A stretch of DNA of 32,402 nucleotides from Myxococcota bacterium (GCA_029941885.1 JAPYTP010000051.1:1-32402), one strand, 5' to 3'. Positions 9,761-18,771 are shown, numbered from the stretch's first letter. Notes: a model not told the origin generated them from the letters alone. Program-made: numbers and translations.

Positions 9761-10969
9761 TCAGTGCAGATCCTCGGGAGTCTGCTTGGCCATCCGCGTA
9801 TGGGCGATGAGTGCGAGGATCGGCCGCGTGAGTAAACGACTCGCGGCGTTCACCATGATCCAGTTGGCCCAGCCAGTCACGACCGAGGGCTGCTCGCCGA
9901 GGGCGCGTAGGCCTCGGCACGCAACTTCTGCCGGATCGTGTCCCGAATGGGCGATCTCGCCAGCGGCTTCCTGAAATTCCGTCTCGGTCGAACCCGGCTC
10001 GAGCACCACGACATCGATATTGCTCGCGCGAAGCTCCGCCCATAGAGCCTCGCCCAGGAAGCGATCGAACGCCTTGGTGGCGGAATACACGGAGTGGAGC
10101 GGCAGCGGGAGTCTTCCCGCCAAGGATCCGGTGAACAGGATGCCCCCGCGACCGCGCTCGCGCATTCCCTGAACCAGAGCGTGGGTCAGCACGAGGGGCG
10201 TTTCACAGTTGAGGACCAGCTGTCGCCTCAGTGTCTCGCCGTCGAGAAGGTCGAAGCGGCCGGCGTAGCCCCGGCCGGCGTTATTCACGAGCAGACCGAT
10301 CTCGAGGTCCGCGACCGCCTCGAGCACCTGTTTCGACCCCTCCGGCTCGGCGAGATCAGCGACGACGATCCGTGTCTCGACTTCGAAATCGCGCTCGATC
10401 TCGGTCGCGAGTGCGGACAGTCGATCCTCACGACGAGCGGTCAAGATGACTTTCGTCCCGTCGGCCGCGATCTCTCGAGCGAGCGAAGCTCCGATCCCAG
10501 AGGAGGCACCCGTCACGAGCGCCCATTCTCCAAATCGGGCAGTGAACGAGAACGGCTTCGGATCGAAGTACTCGCGATTGTTCCAGAAGGCGTAGGTCAG
10601 TCCCATGAAGGGGATCGCGGGGAAGAGGCCGACGATGATCCCGCTGAAGCCGCCCGTCTCTATTGCGGTCCAGAGGTAGATGCCGAAGGCCACCTGGGCC
10701 GTGTAGGCCGGGACCCAGAACGCCATCCAGGGACGTCGACGACGAAAGCCGTAGATCGCGGCGGAGTAGACGAACCAATGCGGGAAAGCGAGTAGCTTTG
10801 CCCAGATGCCGGTGAAAAGGATCCCGAACCAGACCTCCTGGTCCCTTTCGACGGGCTTGATGAAGATGTCCCACGGCACGTAGATGAAGGCCATGAACGC
10901 GCAAAAGATCATTGTCGCGCTCATCCACCAGGGACGTTCGCGGAAGACATCGAACAACCACTCGCGCAT
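9761..10969 (-). CDS. Short-chain dehydrogenase with N-terminal membrane domain
   Basis: 402 residues. Residues 1-130 contain about four hydrophobic segments (near 15-35, 48-75, 82-103 and 106-128), so the protein is anchored in the membrane. The rest is a classical SDR Rossmann domain: nucleotide-binding TGASSGIG at 153-160, NNAG at 229-232, catalytic Ser282, Tyr295 and Lys299 (YSATK). The Arg pair in ILTARREDRL after beta-2 suggests NADP(H). ATG at 10969 has GAGGAG five bases upstream. The substrate is unknown; membrane SDRs of this type often act on lipids or sterol-like compounds. The histidine kinase gene lies upstream on the same strand, with 115 bases between. Confidence 0.9.
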   Translation of the reverse strand: MREWLFDVFRERPWWMSATMIFCAFMAFIYVPWDIFIKPVERDQEVWFGILFTGIWAKLLAFPHWFVYSAAIYGFRRRRPWMAFWVPAYTAQVAFGIYLWTAIETGGFSGIIVGLFPAIPFMGLTYAFWNNREYFDPKPFSFTARFGEWALVTGASSGIGASLAREIAADGTKVILTARREDRLSALATEIERDFEVETRIVVADLAEPEGSKQVLEAVADLEIGLLVNNAGRGYAGRFDLLDGETLRRQLVLNCETPLVLTHALVQGMRERGRGGILFTGSLAGRLPLPLHSVYSATKAFDRFLGEALWAELRASNIDVVVLEPGSTETEFQEAAGEIAHSGHDPAEVACRGLRALGEQPSVVTGWANWIMVNAASRLLTRPILALIAHTRMAKQTPEDLH

Positions 10970-11084
10970 CAAGTCTCCTCGGGCATCGTCAGGCCCGGGA
11001 ACGTAACCGATTCCGGTCGGAGGATGAGCGCAAATGAACGAGGAGACGAGATCGTTGCTACACGCGCGAGGTGCGAGAATCCAG

Positions 11085-12569
11085 TCAGCGCGCGGCGGCG
11101 GCCGCAATCAGCCGGGTCGCCGGCTCGCCCTTGTGGGTAGCCGATGCCGCGATCGGAAAGTAGAGATGAAAGGCACTGCCCTCACCCACGACGCTTTCGA
11201 CCCGAATTCCGCCGTTTGATTCGCGTAGAATCTCGGCGGTCGTCGCGAGGCCGAAACCGGTACCACCGCTCGTCTCCTTCGTGGTGAAGAAGGGCTCGAA
11301 GATTTTCGCAGTCAGCGAAGAGTCCATCCCGCATCCGTTGTCGCTCGCGGTCAAGCGGATGTGGTCCCCCGCGTTGACCGCCGCGACGGGCCCCAACGCA
11401 TGACTCGAAGTGTCCCGCCTGTCGAGATCGATGGTCACACGCCGAACCGACAGGGAGAAGCGTCGATCTTCTGTGATGTCTACGAGCGCGGCCCGGGCGT
11501 TCGAGGCGAGATTCAGCAGGACGCGTTCGAGACGCCCCGGATCGATCCGGACCTGGGAGGCCTCCTCTTCCGAGCAGACCGATTCGAGATCGAGTTCGAG
11601 CGCGATCCCCTCGCCCAGGACGCGCAGGATCATGCTCCGCAGGCCCGTCAAACAATCGCCCAGGTCGACTGAGCGGACTCCGTCTGACCGAGTGCGTCCG
11701 AAGGAGAGCACCTGTTCGACGACCTCCGCTGCACGCATCGCGGCATCACGAATCTCGCCGAGCTCGATCTGCCCCTGGCCATTGTCGGCGAGTTCGATTT
11801 CGAGCAAATCCGCATAGCCGAGGATCGCCGTCAGTACGTTGTTGAAATCATGCGCAACGCCGCCTGCGACGCGCCCCAGGGTTTCCAGCCGCTCATTCCG
11901 ACCATCGCGTACTCGCATCGCGTCGAGTTCGCACGCCTGTCGATAGCGATCGAGCACCATCGCGAACTGAGATCCGATGAGCGCTCCGCGGTCGAGCATC
12001 GTGGCGCCCCAACGTGAGGTCGTGAGTCCGCCCTCGACCGCAAAGAAACCAAGCAAGCCGCACGGCGAGAGGCAGGGCAGGTAGAGAGTCGCACGGGCGG
12101 GCGACCAGCCAGGAGCGGATGGGCTCGTCGAGCGCAGACTTTCGCGCAAAGGGGTGGGCATGCCGGTCGAGCGCTGCACCCGGCCGGCGCGTAGGCCACG
12201 ACCCTGATCGGGCAGGCAATCGAGGTCGATCGATGTCACCGAGTCCGTCTCTTCGAGACGATCTCCAGTCGGTCTCCATGCACCGCGCAGCTCGAAGGTA
12301 TTCCCATCCGAAGTCGGGATCTGCCCCGATTCGCCGTTCGCGAAAAATAGTTGGACTCGATCCGCCTCGAGACTGAGTCCCAGGTCTTCGAGGGTCGGGG
12401 CAAGTGTTAAGTCGAGATCGAGAGGTTCCGCGGTCGCATACGACCGGAGCAGATCAGCGATCCGCCTATCCATCTTATCCAGCCGCTGAGTCTCGAGATA
12501 CTCTGCTGCTAGTTGCAGGCTCGCTTCCGGGGCCAAAGTTCCGGTCCTGTCGATGGCGTGTGTCGGCAT
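11085..12569 (-). CDS. Cytoplasmic sensor histidine kinase, orphan
   Basis: 494 residues with no membrane segment. Residues about 45-215 look like a GAF-type sensory domain (DLDLTLAPTLEDLGLSLEADR, LYLPCLSPCGLLGFFAVEG). The HisKA dimerisation helix follows, with phospho-acceptor His240 in GGVAHDFNNVLTAILGY. The ATPase domain has an N box (LERVLLNLASNARAA), G1 box (DNGCGMD), F box (IFEPFFTTK) and G2 box (GGTGFGLA). ATG at 12569 has an AAGGAG ribosome binding site nine bases upstream. It is the NtrB-like class, often paired with a response regulator, but there is no receiver domain in the protein or gene in the window. It is divergent from aroC. Confidence 0.94.
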   Translation of the reverse strand: MPTHAIDRTGTLAPEASLQLAAEYLETQRLDKMDRRIADLLRSYATAEPLDLDLTLAPTLEDLGLSLEADRVQLFFANGESGQIPTSDGNTFELRGAWRPTGDRLEETDSVTSIDLDCLPDQGRGLRAGRVQRSTGMPTPLRESLRSTSPSAPGWSPARATLYLPCLSPCGLLGFFAVEGGLTTSRWGATMLDRGALIGSQFAMVLDRYRQACELDAMRVRDGRNERLETLGRVAGGVAHDFNNVLTAILGYADLLEIELADNGQGQIELGEIRDAAMRAAEVVEQVLSFGRTRSDGVRSVDLGDCLTGLRSMILRVLGEGIALELDLESVCSEEEASQVRIDPGRLERVLLNLASNARAALVDITEDRRFSLSVRRVTIDLDRRDTSSHALGPVAAVNAGDHIRLTASDNGCGMDSSLTAKIFEPFFTTKETSGGTGFGLATTAEILRESNGGIRVESVVGEGSAFHLYFPIAASATHKGEPATRLIAAAAAR

Positions 12570-12872
12570 ATTACCCGACTCCTTCCCGTTCCGAACGTGG
12601 GAACCGTCCCCTGTGAAAGCATGTCGTCGGGGCCGAGTCAGAGCTTTAGTACTGCCTCAGCATTACACCGTCATTGAAACCAGATTTACCGGGGTGATCG
12701 GGGTCCATCCCCGATGCCGAGCTAGGGTTTTCCCTCAGTTCTGCGCGTTTGGCCGACAAGCGGTACTCTCCGGGTCTCCCAATCGGCTGGTCGTTTCAAA
12801 ACGGCGGTCCCGGAAGAGCCGGGTCGCAGAAGACCCCGAATCCCGACTCCGTTGGAGCATCTTCGGACCATT
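12570..12872. other. 303-base intergenic region with a hairpin before aroC
   Basis: This holds the promoters for the kinase (left) and aroC (right). No reading frame here looks like a protein. A hairpin at 12697-12715 has seven-base arms (ATCGGGG and CCCCGAT) and a TCCAT loop. It is not followed by a T run, so it is more likely a leader structure or operator than a simple terminator. A less GC-rich stretch lies near 12645-12690. Confidence 0.5.
12697..12715 (+). promoter_or_regulatory. Leader hairpin or operator between kinase and aroC
   Basis: A perfect inverted repeat, ATCGGGG, loop TCCAT, CCCCGAT, 157 bases before the aroC start. No U tract follows. The function is inferred from position only. 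Confidence 0.3.
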
Positions 12873-13970
12873 ATGGGCAGCGTTTTCGGCAATCTATTCC
12901 GAATCTCGACCTTCGGTGAATCCCATGGCGGCGGAGTCGGTGTCGTTCTCGAGGGCTGCCCGCCCCGACTATCGATCGACGTCGCCGAGATTCAGCGCGA
13001 TCTCGACCGACGGCGACCGGGACAGAGCGTGCTTACGACCCCACGCCAGGAGGCGGACCGAGCGGAAATTCTCTCGGGTGTCTTCGAAGGACAGACCCTG
13101 GGAACCCCTATAGGGATTCTCGTTAGAAATAAAGATGCTCGCCCCAGTGCCTATGAGGAGATGCGCGACACCTATCGACCCTCCCACGCCGATTTTACGA
13201 CGGACGCCAAATACGGAATTCGCAATTGGCAGGGCGGGGGGCGGGCGAGCGCGAGAGAGACGATCGGCCGGGTCGCAGCGGGCGCCATCGCCCGAAAGCT
13301 CCTGCGCGAAGTCGCGGGCATCGAGGTTCTGGCCTGGGTCCGACGCGTCCAGGGCATCGACTCCAAGGTCGATCCCGAATCGGTCACCCTCGCGGAGATC
13401 GAGGCAAACGATGTTCGCTGTCCGGATTCGGATGCGGCTCTGAAGATGTACGAGTTGATCGACGCGATGCGCCGCCAGGGCAACAGCGTCGGCGGCGTGG
13501 TCGAATGTGTCGTTCGCGGCGTTCCCGCTGGCCTTGGAGATCCCGTGTTCGACAAACTCGAAGCCGATCTCGCCAAGGCGTCGATGTCGCTCCCGGCCGC
13601 GAAGGGATTCGAAATCGGATCCGGTTTCGCGGGAACCGCGCTGACCGGCAGCGAACACAATGACCCCTTCGAGATCGACGACGAGGGTCGCACGCGCACG
13701 ACGACCAATCGCTCAGGCGGAATCCAGGGCGGAATCAGCAATGGCGAATCGATCAATCTGCGGATCGCCTTCAAGCCGACGGCAACGATCCGCGCCGCTC
13801 AGCAGACCGTCACCTCCGAGGGCGTCGCCGTCACCCTCTCGGCTAGCGGCCGACATGATCCTTGCGTACTGCCCCGCGCCGTCCCGATGGTCGAGGCGAT
13901 GGTCTGCCTGACCCTCGCCGACCACTGGCTCAGGCAGCGCGCGCAAGACGCCATTCCGCGCAAAGACTAG
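12873..13970 (+). CDS. aroC: Chorismate synthase
   Basis: Makes chorismate from EPSP, the last step of the shikimate pathway, using reduced FMN. Length 365 residues (E. coli 361). All three family signatures are visible: [20 protein letters not shown] at the start, [20 protein letters not shown] with the conserved Arg and Ser positions near the flavin, and [19 protein letters not shown] near the end, along with [15 protein letters not shown]. The ATG at 12873 gives the canonical N-terminus; a TTG at 12854 is an alternative and the ribosome binding site is weak. It stands alone, with no other shikimate genes nearby. The damaged GNAT gene begins seven bases downstream. Confidence 0.97.
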   Translation: MGSVFGNLFRISTFGESHGGGVGVVLEGCPPRLSIDVAEIQRDLDRRRPGQSVLTTPRQEADRAEILSGVFEGQTLGTPIGILVRNKDARPSAYEEMRDTYRPSHADFTTDAKYGIRNWQGGGRASARETIGRVAAGAIARKLLREVAGIEVLAWVRRVQGIDSKVDPESVTLAEIEANDVRCPDSDAALKMYELIDAMRRQGNSVGGVVECVVRGVPAGLGDPVFDKLEADLAKASMSLPAAKGFEIGSGFAGTALTGSEHNDPFEIDDEGRTRTTTNRSGGIQGGISNGESINLRIAFKPTATIRAAQQTVTSEGVAVTLSASGRHDPCVLPRAVPMVEAMVCLTLADHWLRQRAQDAIPRKD

Positions 13971-13977
13971 GCGTCGA

Positions 13978-14607
13978 TTGACGGCCGTCTCGCTCCCGGA
14001 ATCCGCGCTCGACAATGCCTGCGCCCCTCTCGTCGAGGCATTCTTCGACAACCCGGCCCACGTCTACATCCTGCCCGACGCCACATCGCGGCGCGCTGGG
14101 CTCGGCTGCTCTTCCGACGAAACCTTGCGATTCAGATGGAGGTCGGCCAGAGCTTCTGCCTGCTGTCGCCCGGCGACACCCATCGGCTAGACGCGATGGC
14201 CTTCTGGCACACACCGGGGACGCCCTCCGTCGGCTTCGGAACGATGCTGCGACACGGCCTCGCGTTCGCACCTTTTCGTCTGGGTCTCGCAGCGACCCGG
14301 CGCCTCATCGAAACGAGCGACGCAGTCGAGGCCCAGCGGCATCGCGCCCACCCCGGAGAAGAGGTGTGGCTCCTCAATAACATGATCGTTCATCAGGATT
14401 GTCGCGGGAAAGGCCTGGGAACCCCAGCTGCTCGGAGAACAATTGAGCGACATCGTCGTGCCTTCGGGACGGAACGCTGCCCTCGCGACTCAGCGGCCCG
14501 AAAACGTCACGTTCTCCTCGCGGCTCGGATTCGAAGTCGTCTCCGAGGAGAGAGTCGGATTCGGCGAGTTTTCGTTCCGCAACTGGATCATGCTCTTTCG
14601 GCCCTAG
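13978..14607 (+). pseudogene. GNAT-family N-acetyltransferase with two compensating frameshifts
   Basis: Three pieces in two frames form one GNAT protein. Piece one starts at TTG 13978 (LTAVSLPESALDNACAPL ... PAHVYILPDATSRR). Near 14090-14100 the sense passes to another frame (WARLLFRRNLAIQMEVGQ ... LLNNMIVHQDCRGKGLGT), consistent with one missing base. At the CCCC run near 14421-14424 it returns to the first frame (QLLGEQLSDIVVPSGRNAAL ... FSFRNWIMLFRP, stop 14605-14607), consistent with one extra C. The restored protein has the acetyl-CoA motif RGKGLGTQLL and a normal length of about 210 residues. It is either a recent pseudogene or two sequencing errors. It is most like the YjaB/small-molecule type; the substrate is unknown. 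Its stop overlaps the stop of the SnoaL-like gene on the other strand. Confidence 0.82.
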
Positions 14608-15044
14608 CCGACAAATTTCTCGAGCCATTCGCGAATCACGGGATCGGATCCCTCTTCCATCTCGTCTTCGAGCAATCGGATTCGTCCCGGATCGCTTCCA
14701 ACATCGAAGGTCGCTCGCTCCGAACCTCCGAAGACGAGATCCGCACAGCCGGCCATCTTGTAGGTTCCCCGCCAGTCGAAGGATACGTAATCCTCCCCCA
14801 CACTCGGTGTTCCCACGACTTCGATCTTGCGCTCATCGAAGCGGCGATCGAGTTGGTCGACGCTCTCGCGCAGGTGATCGAGACCGGCGCGACGGCCGGT
14901 CCAGCGGCCGCCAAGAGGAGGTCCGAGAGACACGGCGTAGACCGCCTCCTCGGTAAAGAACTCTTCTAGGCGCGACCAATCGTCGTCGACGTAGGTCTCT
15001 TCGAATGCCGCAGAATACGCGAGAAAGCGTTGGGCAGGGTTCAA
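14604..15044 (-). CDS. SnoaL-like / NTF2-fold protein
   Basis: A start at TTG 15044 has GGGAG seven to eight bases upstream and gives 146 residues beginning LNPAQRFLAYSAAFEETYVDDDW. The pattern of an N-terminal helix, SRLEEFFTEEAVYAVSLG, a long strand set (KIEVVGTPSVGEDYVSFDWRG) and IRLLEDEMEEG fits the NTF2-like cone fold of SnoaL-type polyketide cyclases and ketosteroid isomerases. Many such proteins are small-ligand binders or isomerases; the substrate cannot be told. An ATG at 15152 is an alternative but adds an Arg-rich, unlikely N-terminus. It is divergent from the APH-type kinase with 110 bases between, and tail to tail with the GNAT gene. Confidence 0.84.
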   Translation of the reverse strand: MNPAQRFLAYSAAFEETYVDDDWSRLEEFFTEEAVYAVSLGPPLGGRWTGRRAGLDHLRESVDQLDRRFDERKIEVVGTPSVGEDYVSFDWRGTYKMAGCADLVFGGSERATFDVGSDPGRIRLLEDEMEEGSDPVIREWLEKFVG

Positions 15045-15154
15045 TTCGGATCTCCCACGGCCACCCGGTCCCGATTCGGAACCTAGCAGATTGGCGAGGA
15101 CACGGTCTCTTCCGCACATTGCTCGCGAAGCGCAGGGACGCGAGGCCTCCATCA

Positions 15155-16042
15155 ATGTCCGAGCATACGCCCGTTGCTGAATTCGAGATCGACGAAACGC
15201 TCGTGCGCAACCTCTTGAATGATCAACATCCGGATCTCAGCGAACTCGATATTCGCCCCCTCGGCAATGGCTGGGACAACTCGATGTTCCGGCTGGGGGG
15301 GGCGCTAACGATTCGCCTGCCTCGGCGGGCGACCTCGGCGCAGCTCATCTTGAACGAGCAGCGCTGCGCCGGTCCGCTCGCGGATCGCCTCCCGCTTTCA
15401 ACTCCGACTCCTGTGCGGATCGGTCGACCGGCGCTCGGGTATCCCTGGTCCTGGAGTGTTCTGCCCTGGATTCCCGACGAGGCGGCGGATCTGGCGCCGC
15501 CCTACCCGGACGAAGCGAAACCATTTGCCCCCTTCCTGCATGCGCTTCACCAGCCGGCACCCGAGGATGCCCCGATCAACGAATTTCGTGGGGTGCCACT
15601 CTCGTGTCGCGCTGCCGACATCGAGGAGCGGCTCGCACGTCTGCGCGATCGTACCGATCGGATCACGCCCTCGATCGACGCACTCTGGAGCGATGCACTC
15701 TCCGTCCCGGAAACCACGGAATCGATCTGGATCCATGGCGACCTCCACTCCCGCAACATCCTCGTCGATCGCGGACGACTGAGCAGCATCATCGACTGGG
15801 GCGACATCACCTCCGGCGATACGGCCACGGATCTCGCTGGAATCTGGAGCCTCTTCGAGCAGCCCGCGGCTCGTCGCGAGGTCCTTCGCTGTTATGCGGT
15901 AGATGAATCAACGCTTCGACGTGCTCGCGGTTGGGCCATTCTATTCGGCACAGTCCTGCTCGACACGGGCTTGGCAGACAACCCACGCCATGCCGCGATG
16001 GGGGACGACCGGCTGCGACGCTTGGCCTCGGACATCGATTGA
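15155..16042 (+). CDS. Aminoglycoside/choline-type phosphotransferase (APH family)
   Basis: 295 residues with the APH kinase layout: an N-lobe LGNGWDNSMFRLGGALTIRL with a nucleotide-binding Gly-rich loop, a lysine-equivalent strand region, the Brenner motif WIHGDLHSRNILVD containing the catalytic Asp, and IIDWGDITSGD for metal binding. The family phosphorylates aminoglycosides, homoserine, choline or other small alcohols; most chromosomal copies are not resistance genes, and nothing here points to one substrate. ATG at 15155 begins MSEHTPVAEFEIDETLVRNLL; GAGG lies nine bases upstream. It has a close convergent neighbour at 16066. Confidence 0.9.
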   Translation: MSEHTPVAEFEIDETLVRNLLNDQHPDLSELDIRPLGNGWDNSMFRLGGALTIRLPRRATSAQLILNEQRCAGPLADRLPLSTPTPVRIGRPALGYPWSWSVLPWIPDEAADLAPPYPDEAKPFAPFLHALHQPAPEDAPINEFRGVPLSCRAADIEERLARLRDRTDRITPSIDALWSDALSVPETTESIWIHGDLHSRNILVDRGRLSSIIDWGDITSGDTATDLAGIWSLFEQPAARREVLRCYAVDESTLRRARGWAILFGTVLLDTGLADNPRHAAMGDDRLRRLASDID

Positions 16043-16065
16043 ACCGACGCCCGGTCCCCACGCGA

Positions 16066-16497
16066 TCAGGGCAGGAGTATGAATCCTGCGATAGCGGACA
16101 GCATGGCTACACCGAGCGCACTCGCGACCGCGATCCGATGGATATCACGCGCCTCGCGGTCCCCTCGCGCAAGCGCCCGACCGCTCCAACCCGTCCACGC
16201 GAAGAGGCCGAAAACGATGATCCCGAGGATGCTGTGGAAGCTGTCGAACCATTCGCGCTCCCTGAGAAAGTGCATCGAGAGCGGTCCAGCGATGAAGCCG
16301 ATCGAGATCATTCCGATCGTGCGCTTGCCGAATCGCAGATGACGTGCGCGGAGCGACGCTCCCACGACCTTGCCATGGGCACGACGGCGCCGAATTTCGA
16401 GACCGAGGCGAGCGGTTACGACGGCGAAACCAAGACTTGCCACCATCCACACGGGGTGCCCAAACGCGAGCACGCGCATCCAGGTCGTCTCGTCCAT
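16066..16497 (-). CDS. Four-helix membrane protein, DUF4079-like
   Basis: 143 residues with four hydrophobic segments (about 10-30, 60-80, 90-107, 122-142) and conserved-looking histidines: FGHPVWMVASLG, RHLRFGKRTIGMISIGF, GPLSMHFLREREWFDSFHSIL and RDIHRIAV. The placement of paired His in helices resembles DUF4079 and cytochrome b561-type haem-binding families, so a redox role is possible. The family call is from memory of the pattern, not a search. ATG at 16497 starts nine bases after the stop of the CinA-like gene, with an AAGGGGG ribosome binding site, so the two form an operon. Confidence 0.75.
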   Translation of the reverse strand: MDETTWMRVLAFGHPVWMVASLGFAVVTARLGLEIRRRRAHGKVVGASLRARHLRFGKRTIGMISIGFIAGPLSMHFLREREWFDSFHSILGIIVFGLFAWTGWSGRALARGDREARDIHRIAVASALGVAMLSAIAGFILLP

Positions 16498-16506
16498 CGC
16501 CCCCTT

Positions 16507-17232
16507 CTAATCGACCTTGAATATGGCGTCCGCTGGCAGGTTCTTGATCAGTGTCTCGGTCGCGCGATCGACGTATCCCTCGTCACGGGACTCCAACGTC
16601 AACATCACCCGATAGTGTTCTTCGTTGATCCTTGGATAGGAGCCAAGCATGAGTTCCGGAAACTCCCGCAAGAGCGCATTCAGGATGTCGGCAATATCGC
16701 TCTCGCTCTCCCGGACATAGAGCTTGCGGAGAATGAAAGGCACTCCGGAGAATCGATCGCGAATCGAATGGAACTTCTTCTCGAATAGTTCGGGGATACC
16801 GGGGAATATATACACGTTCTCGACGACCACGACGGGAAACCAGAGCCCGCCAACGTCGAGGACTTCGGCGCCGACGGGAATCATCGCCATCTTCTTCATC
16901 GCATCATTGAGAGGCTTGTCCGAATAGCGCTCCATGCGATCGACCATCGATCGGTTGAGTTCGATTTCTCGACCGAAGGCCCGGGCGATCCCATCCATCG
17001 TCAGATCATCATGGGTCGGGCCGATTCCGCCCGATGTGAAGACGAAGTCATACACCTCGGACATCGCGCGCGTCTCGTTGGCGATCAGATCGATCTCGTC
17101 CGATATCGTCAAGATCCGTTCGAGGTCGACACCGAGCTTGCGAAGCTCGATCGCGAGGAAGGGCGAATTAATATCGCGAACCTTGCCCGAGAGAATCTCA
17201 TTGCCGATCACGAGAAGTGCCGCGGTGGACAT
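16507..17232 (-). CDS. Molybdopterin-binding domain protein, CinA N-domain family (COG1058)
   Basis: 241 residues starting MSTAALLVIGNEILSGKV, the typical start of the MoCF-biosynthesis/CinA N-terminal domain. FVFTSGGIGPTHDDLTMDGIARAFGRE is the core motif of the MoaB/MogA-like fold. The C-terminal deamidase domain of full CinA is absent. Stand-alone COG1058 proteins have been linked to nucleotide-derivative (ADP-ribose, FAD) pyrophosphatase activity or unknown roles. ATG at 17232 has AGGA eight bases upstream. It is followed immediately by the DUF4079-like membrane gene. Confidence 0.88.
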   Translation of the reverse strand: MSTAALLVIGNEILSGKVRDINSPFLAIELRKLGVDLERILTISDEIDLIANETRAMSEVYDFVFTSGGIGPTHDDLTMDGIARAFGREIELNRSMVDRMERYSDKPLNDAMKKMAMIPVGAEVLDVGGLWFPVVVVENVYIFPGIPELFEKKFHSIRDRFSGVPFILRKLYVRESESDIADILNALLREFPELMLGSYPRINEEHYRVMLTLESRDEGYVDRATETLIKNLPADAIFKVD

Positions 17233-17394
17233 GATCCATATCCTAACCCAGCGAACGGGTGCCGGAATCCGACCGAGGAGCGGTCTCCAGTCGGTTCCGC
17301 CCGGGGGTGAGACCGCGGAGACAGCCACGGCGACGGATGCATGGACCGGTGACGCCCCGCTCACATGCGAGCTCGCGTCGACTAGACTCCCCCC

Positions 17395-17688
17395 ATGCGA
17401 TGTCAGGTACGCTTTCTCCCCTCGGAGCGGATGATCGAGATCGAAGCAGGCGAACGGTCACTGCTCGAAGCCACGCGTCTCGCCGGCCTCCCGATCGCGA
17501 GCGCGTGCGGCGAAAACGGCGCCTGTGCGCGTTGCGGCGTCGAAATCCTGGATGGCGAAGAAAGCCTCGAACCCGAAACCGAACGTGAGACGCGGATCAA
17601 GGAGCGCAACCGGATCGATTCCGAGTTGCGACTGGCGTGCCGTGTGCACCCGAGCGGTGATGTCACCATTCGCGCGAGCTACTGGTAG
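17395..17688 (+). CDS. 2Fe-2S ferredoxin
   Basis: 97 residues with the plant-type ferredoxin cluster site: CGENGACARC (CxxxxCxxC; the Ala-Ser-Ala before the first Cys is typical) and a fourth Cys in LRLACRVHPSG. The N-terminus MRCQVRFLPSERMIEIEAGERSLLEAT is the beta-grasp start. Electron carrier, cytoplasmic. The stop codon TAG is followed at once by the cbiX ATG (TAGATG). The partner could be a radical SAM or corrinoid enzyme, but that is inference. Confidence 0.92.
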   Translation: MRCQVRFLPSERMIEIEAGERSLLEATRLAGLPIASACGENGACARCGVEILDGEESLEPETERETRIKERNRIDSELRLACRVHPSGDVTIRASYW

Positions 17689-18099
17689 ATGCCGGAAGCG
17701 CCCACACCGGCGGCAACGCGCCGCGGATTGCTGATCGTCGATCACGGCACGCGAAGCGACGCCGCGAACGCCCGACTCGCCGACTTCGCCGACACGATCG
17801 CAAGGGCACGCCCGGATTGGCTCGTGCGCCACGCCCACATGGAACTCGCCGAGCCTGACTTCGACCGAGCGGTCGATGATCTCGCGGCGTCGGGGGCGCG
17901 CGAAATCTTCATTCAGCTCCACTTTCTCGTCGGCGGCTTTCACGTTGGCGAATCGATCCCCAAGCTCGTCGACGCCGCACGTCGACGCCACCCGGACGTC
18001 GAAATCGAGATCAGTGATCCTCTTGGAGAGGACCCTCGCCTGGTCGACATCGTGGTCGAACGGATGGACGCGTGCGCGACCAGGGATGACGACGGCTAG
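17689..18099 (+). CDS. cbiX: Sirohydrochlorin chelatase-like protein (CbiX family, single domain)
   Basis: 136 residues, the size of a one-domain CbiX-S protein. The metal-site His is in LLIVDHGTRSDAANARL, and the second conserved region is IFIQLHFLVGGFHVGESIPKL, with a His in the position of the classical second ligand. CbiX inserts Co or Fe into sirohydrochlorin in the cobalamin or siroheme pathway; no other corrin genes are in the window, so it might serve siroheme. It abuts the ferredoxin gene. The stop overlaps the Nudix stop on the other strand in CTAG (18096-18099). Confidence 0.85.
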   Translation: MPEAPTPAATRRGLLIVDHGTRSDAANARLADFADTIARARPDWLVRHAHMELAEPDFDRAVDDLAASGAREIFIQLHFLVGGFHVGESIPKLVDAARRRHPDVEIEISDPLGEDPRLVDIVVERMDACATRDDDG

Positions 18100-18656
18100 C
18101 TATCCTGCCTCCGCCAAAGATCGAAATGGTAGAGGGCAGCGACCACCAGCGCGTGATCGACCCCCCCGCTGCGCAGCAGACCGGGCAACTCCGCGAGGGG
18201 TAGAAGCTCGACGGTGGTTTCCTCGGTCGCGCTGTTCTGAATCTCGCCGGCCACCTCGCAATCGAGCGCGACCTGCATGTGACATCGATTCGCGAAGAGG
18301 GCCGGATTTGGATTGATCGAGCCGAGACTCTCGAGTCGGCCGGCTCGATAGCCCGTCTCTTCGAAGAGCTCCCGCTCGGCCGCGGCGGCAGGAGATTCGC
18401 CGGGGTCGACCAACCCGCCTGGAATCTCCAGTGTCACGACCCTCGAGCCATGTCGAAATTGTCGAATCATGACGAGCTCGTCTTCTCCGGTGAGCGCGAC
18501 GACATTCACCCAGGCGGGCGACTCGATTCGGTAGAAGGGATGGGGCTCGCCCGTCCGTGGCGACTCCATGGTCGCGCGATGAACGTCGAAGACCTTGCAA
18601 TGCTGCAGATGTTCCTCGTCGAGGACACGCCAAGGGGGAGGACTGGATCTTTCCAT
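18096..18656 (-). CDS. Nudix hydrolase, ADP-ribose pyrophosphatase type
   Basis: 186 residues. The Nudix box is complete: G at the start of GGLVDPGES, then the REL-EE-G core in ERELFEETGY, giving the GX5EX7REUXEEXGU pattern with the metal-binding Glu residues. VVTLEIPGG before the box and LGSINPNPALFANRCHM after it resemble the ADP-ribose pyrophosphatase (NudF) class. It likely clears ADP-ribose or similar nucleoside diphosphates. ATG at 18656. Tail to tail with cbiX with a 4-base overlap. Confidence 0.93.
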   Translation of the reverse strand: MERSSPPPWRVLDEEHLQHCKVFDVHRATMESPRTGEPHPFYRIESPAWVNVVALTGEDELVMIRQFRHGSRVVTLEIPGGLVDPGESPAAAAERELFEETGYRAGRLESLGSINPNPALFANRCHMQVALDCEVAGEIQNSATEETTVELLPLAELPGLLRSGGVDHALVVAALYHFDLWRRQDS

Positions 18657-18771
18657 CGAGCCAGCCTACCACGCGGCCCCACCGCTACCCCAGACCGGTG
18701 CTAATCTGGCCCCGCCTTTGCGCTTGACCTCCGCGTCGACGACACCCCGACTGTCTCTCGAAAGACCCTCC

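Noticed and set aside
14136..14969. 277-codon plus-strand frame as one gene
   Set aside because: Only its first 95 codons or so match the GNAT protein; the rest runs antisense to the SnoaL-like gene after the second frameshift.
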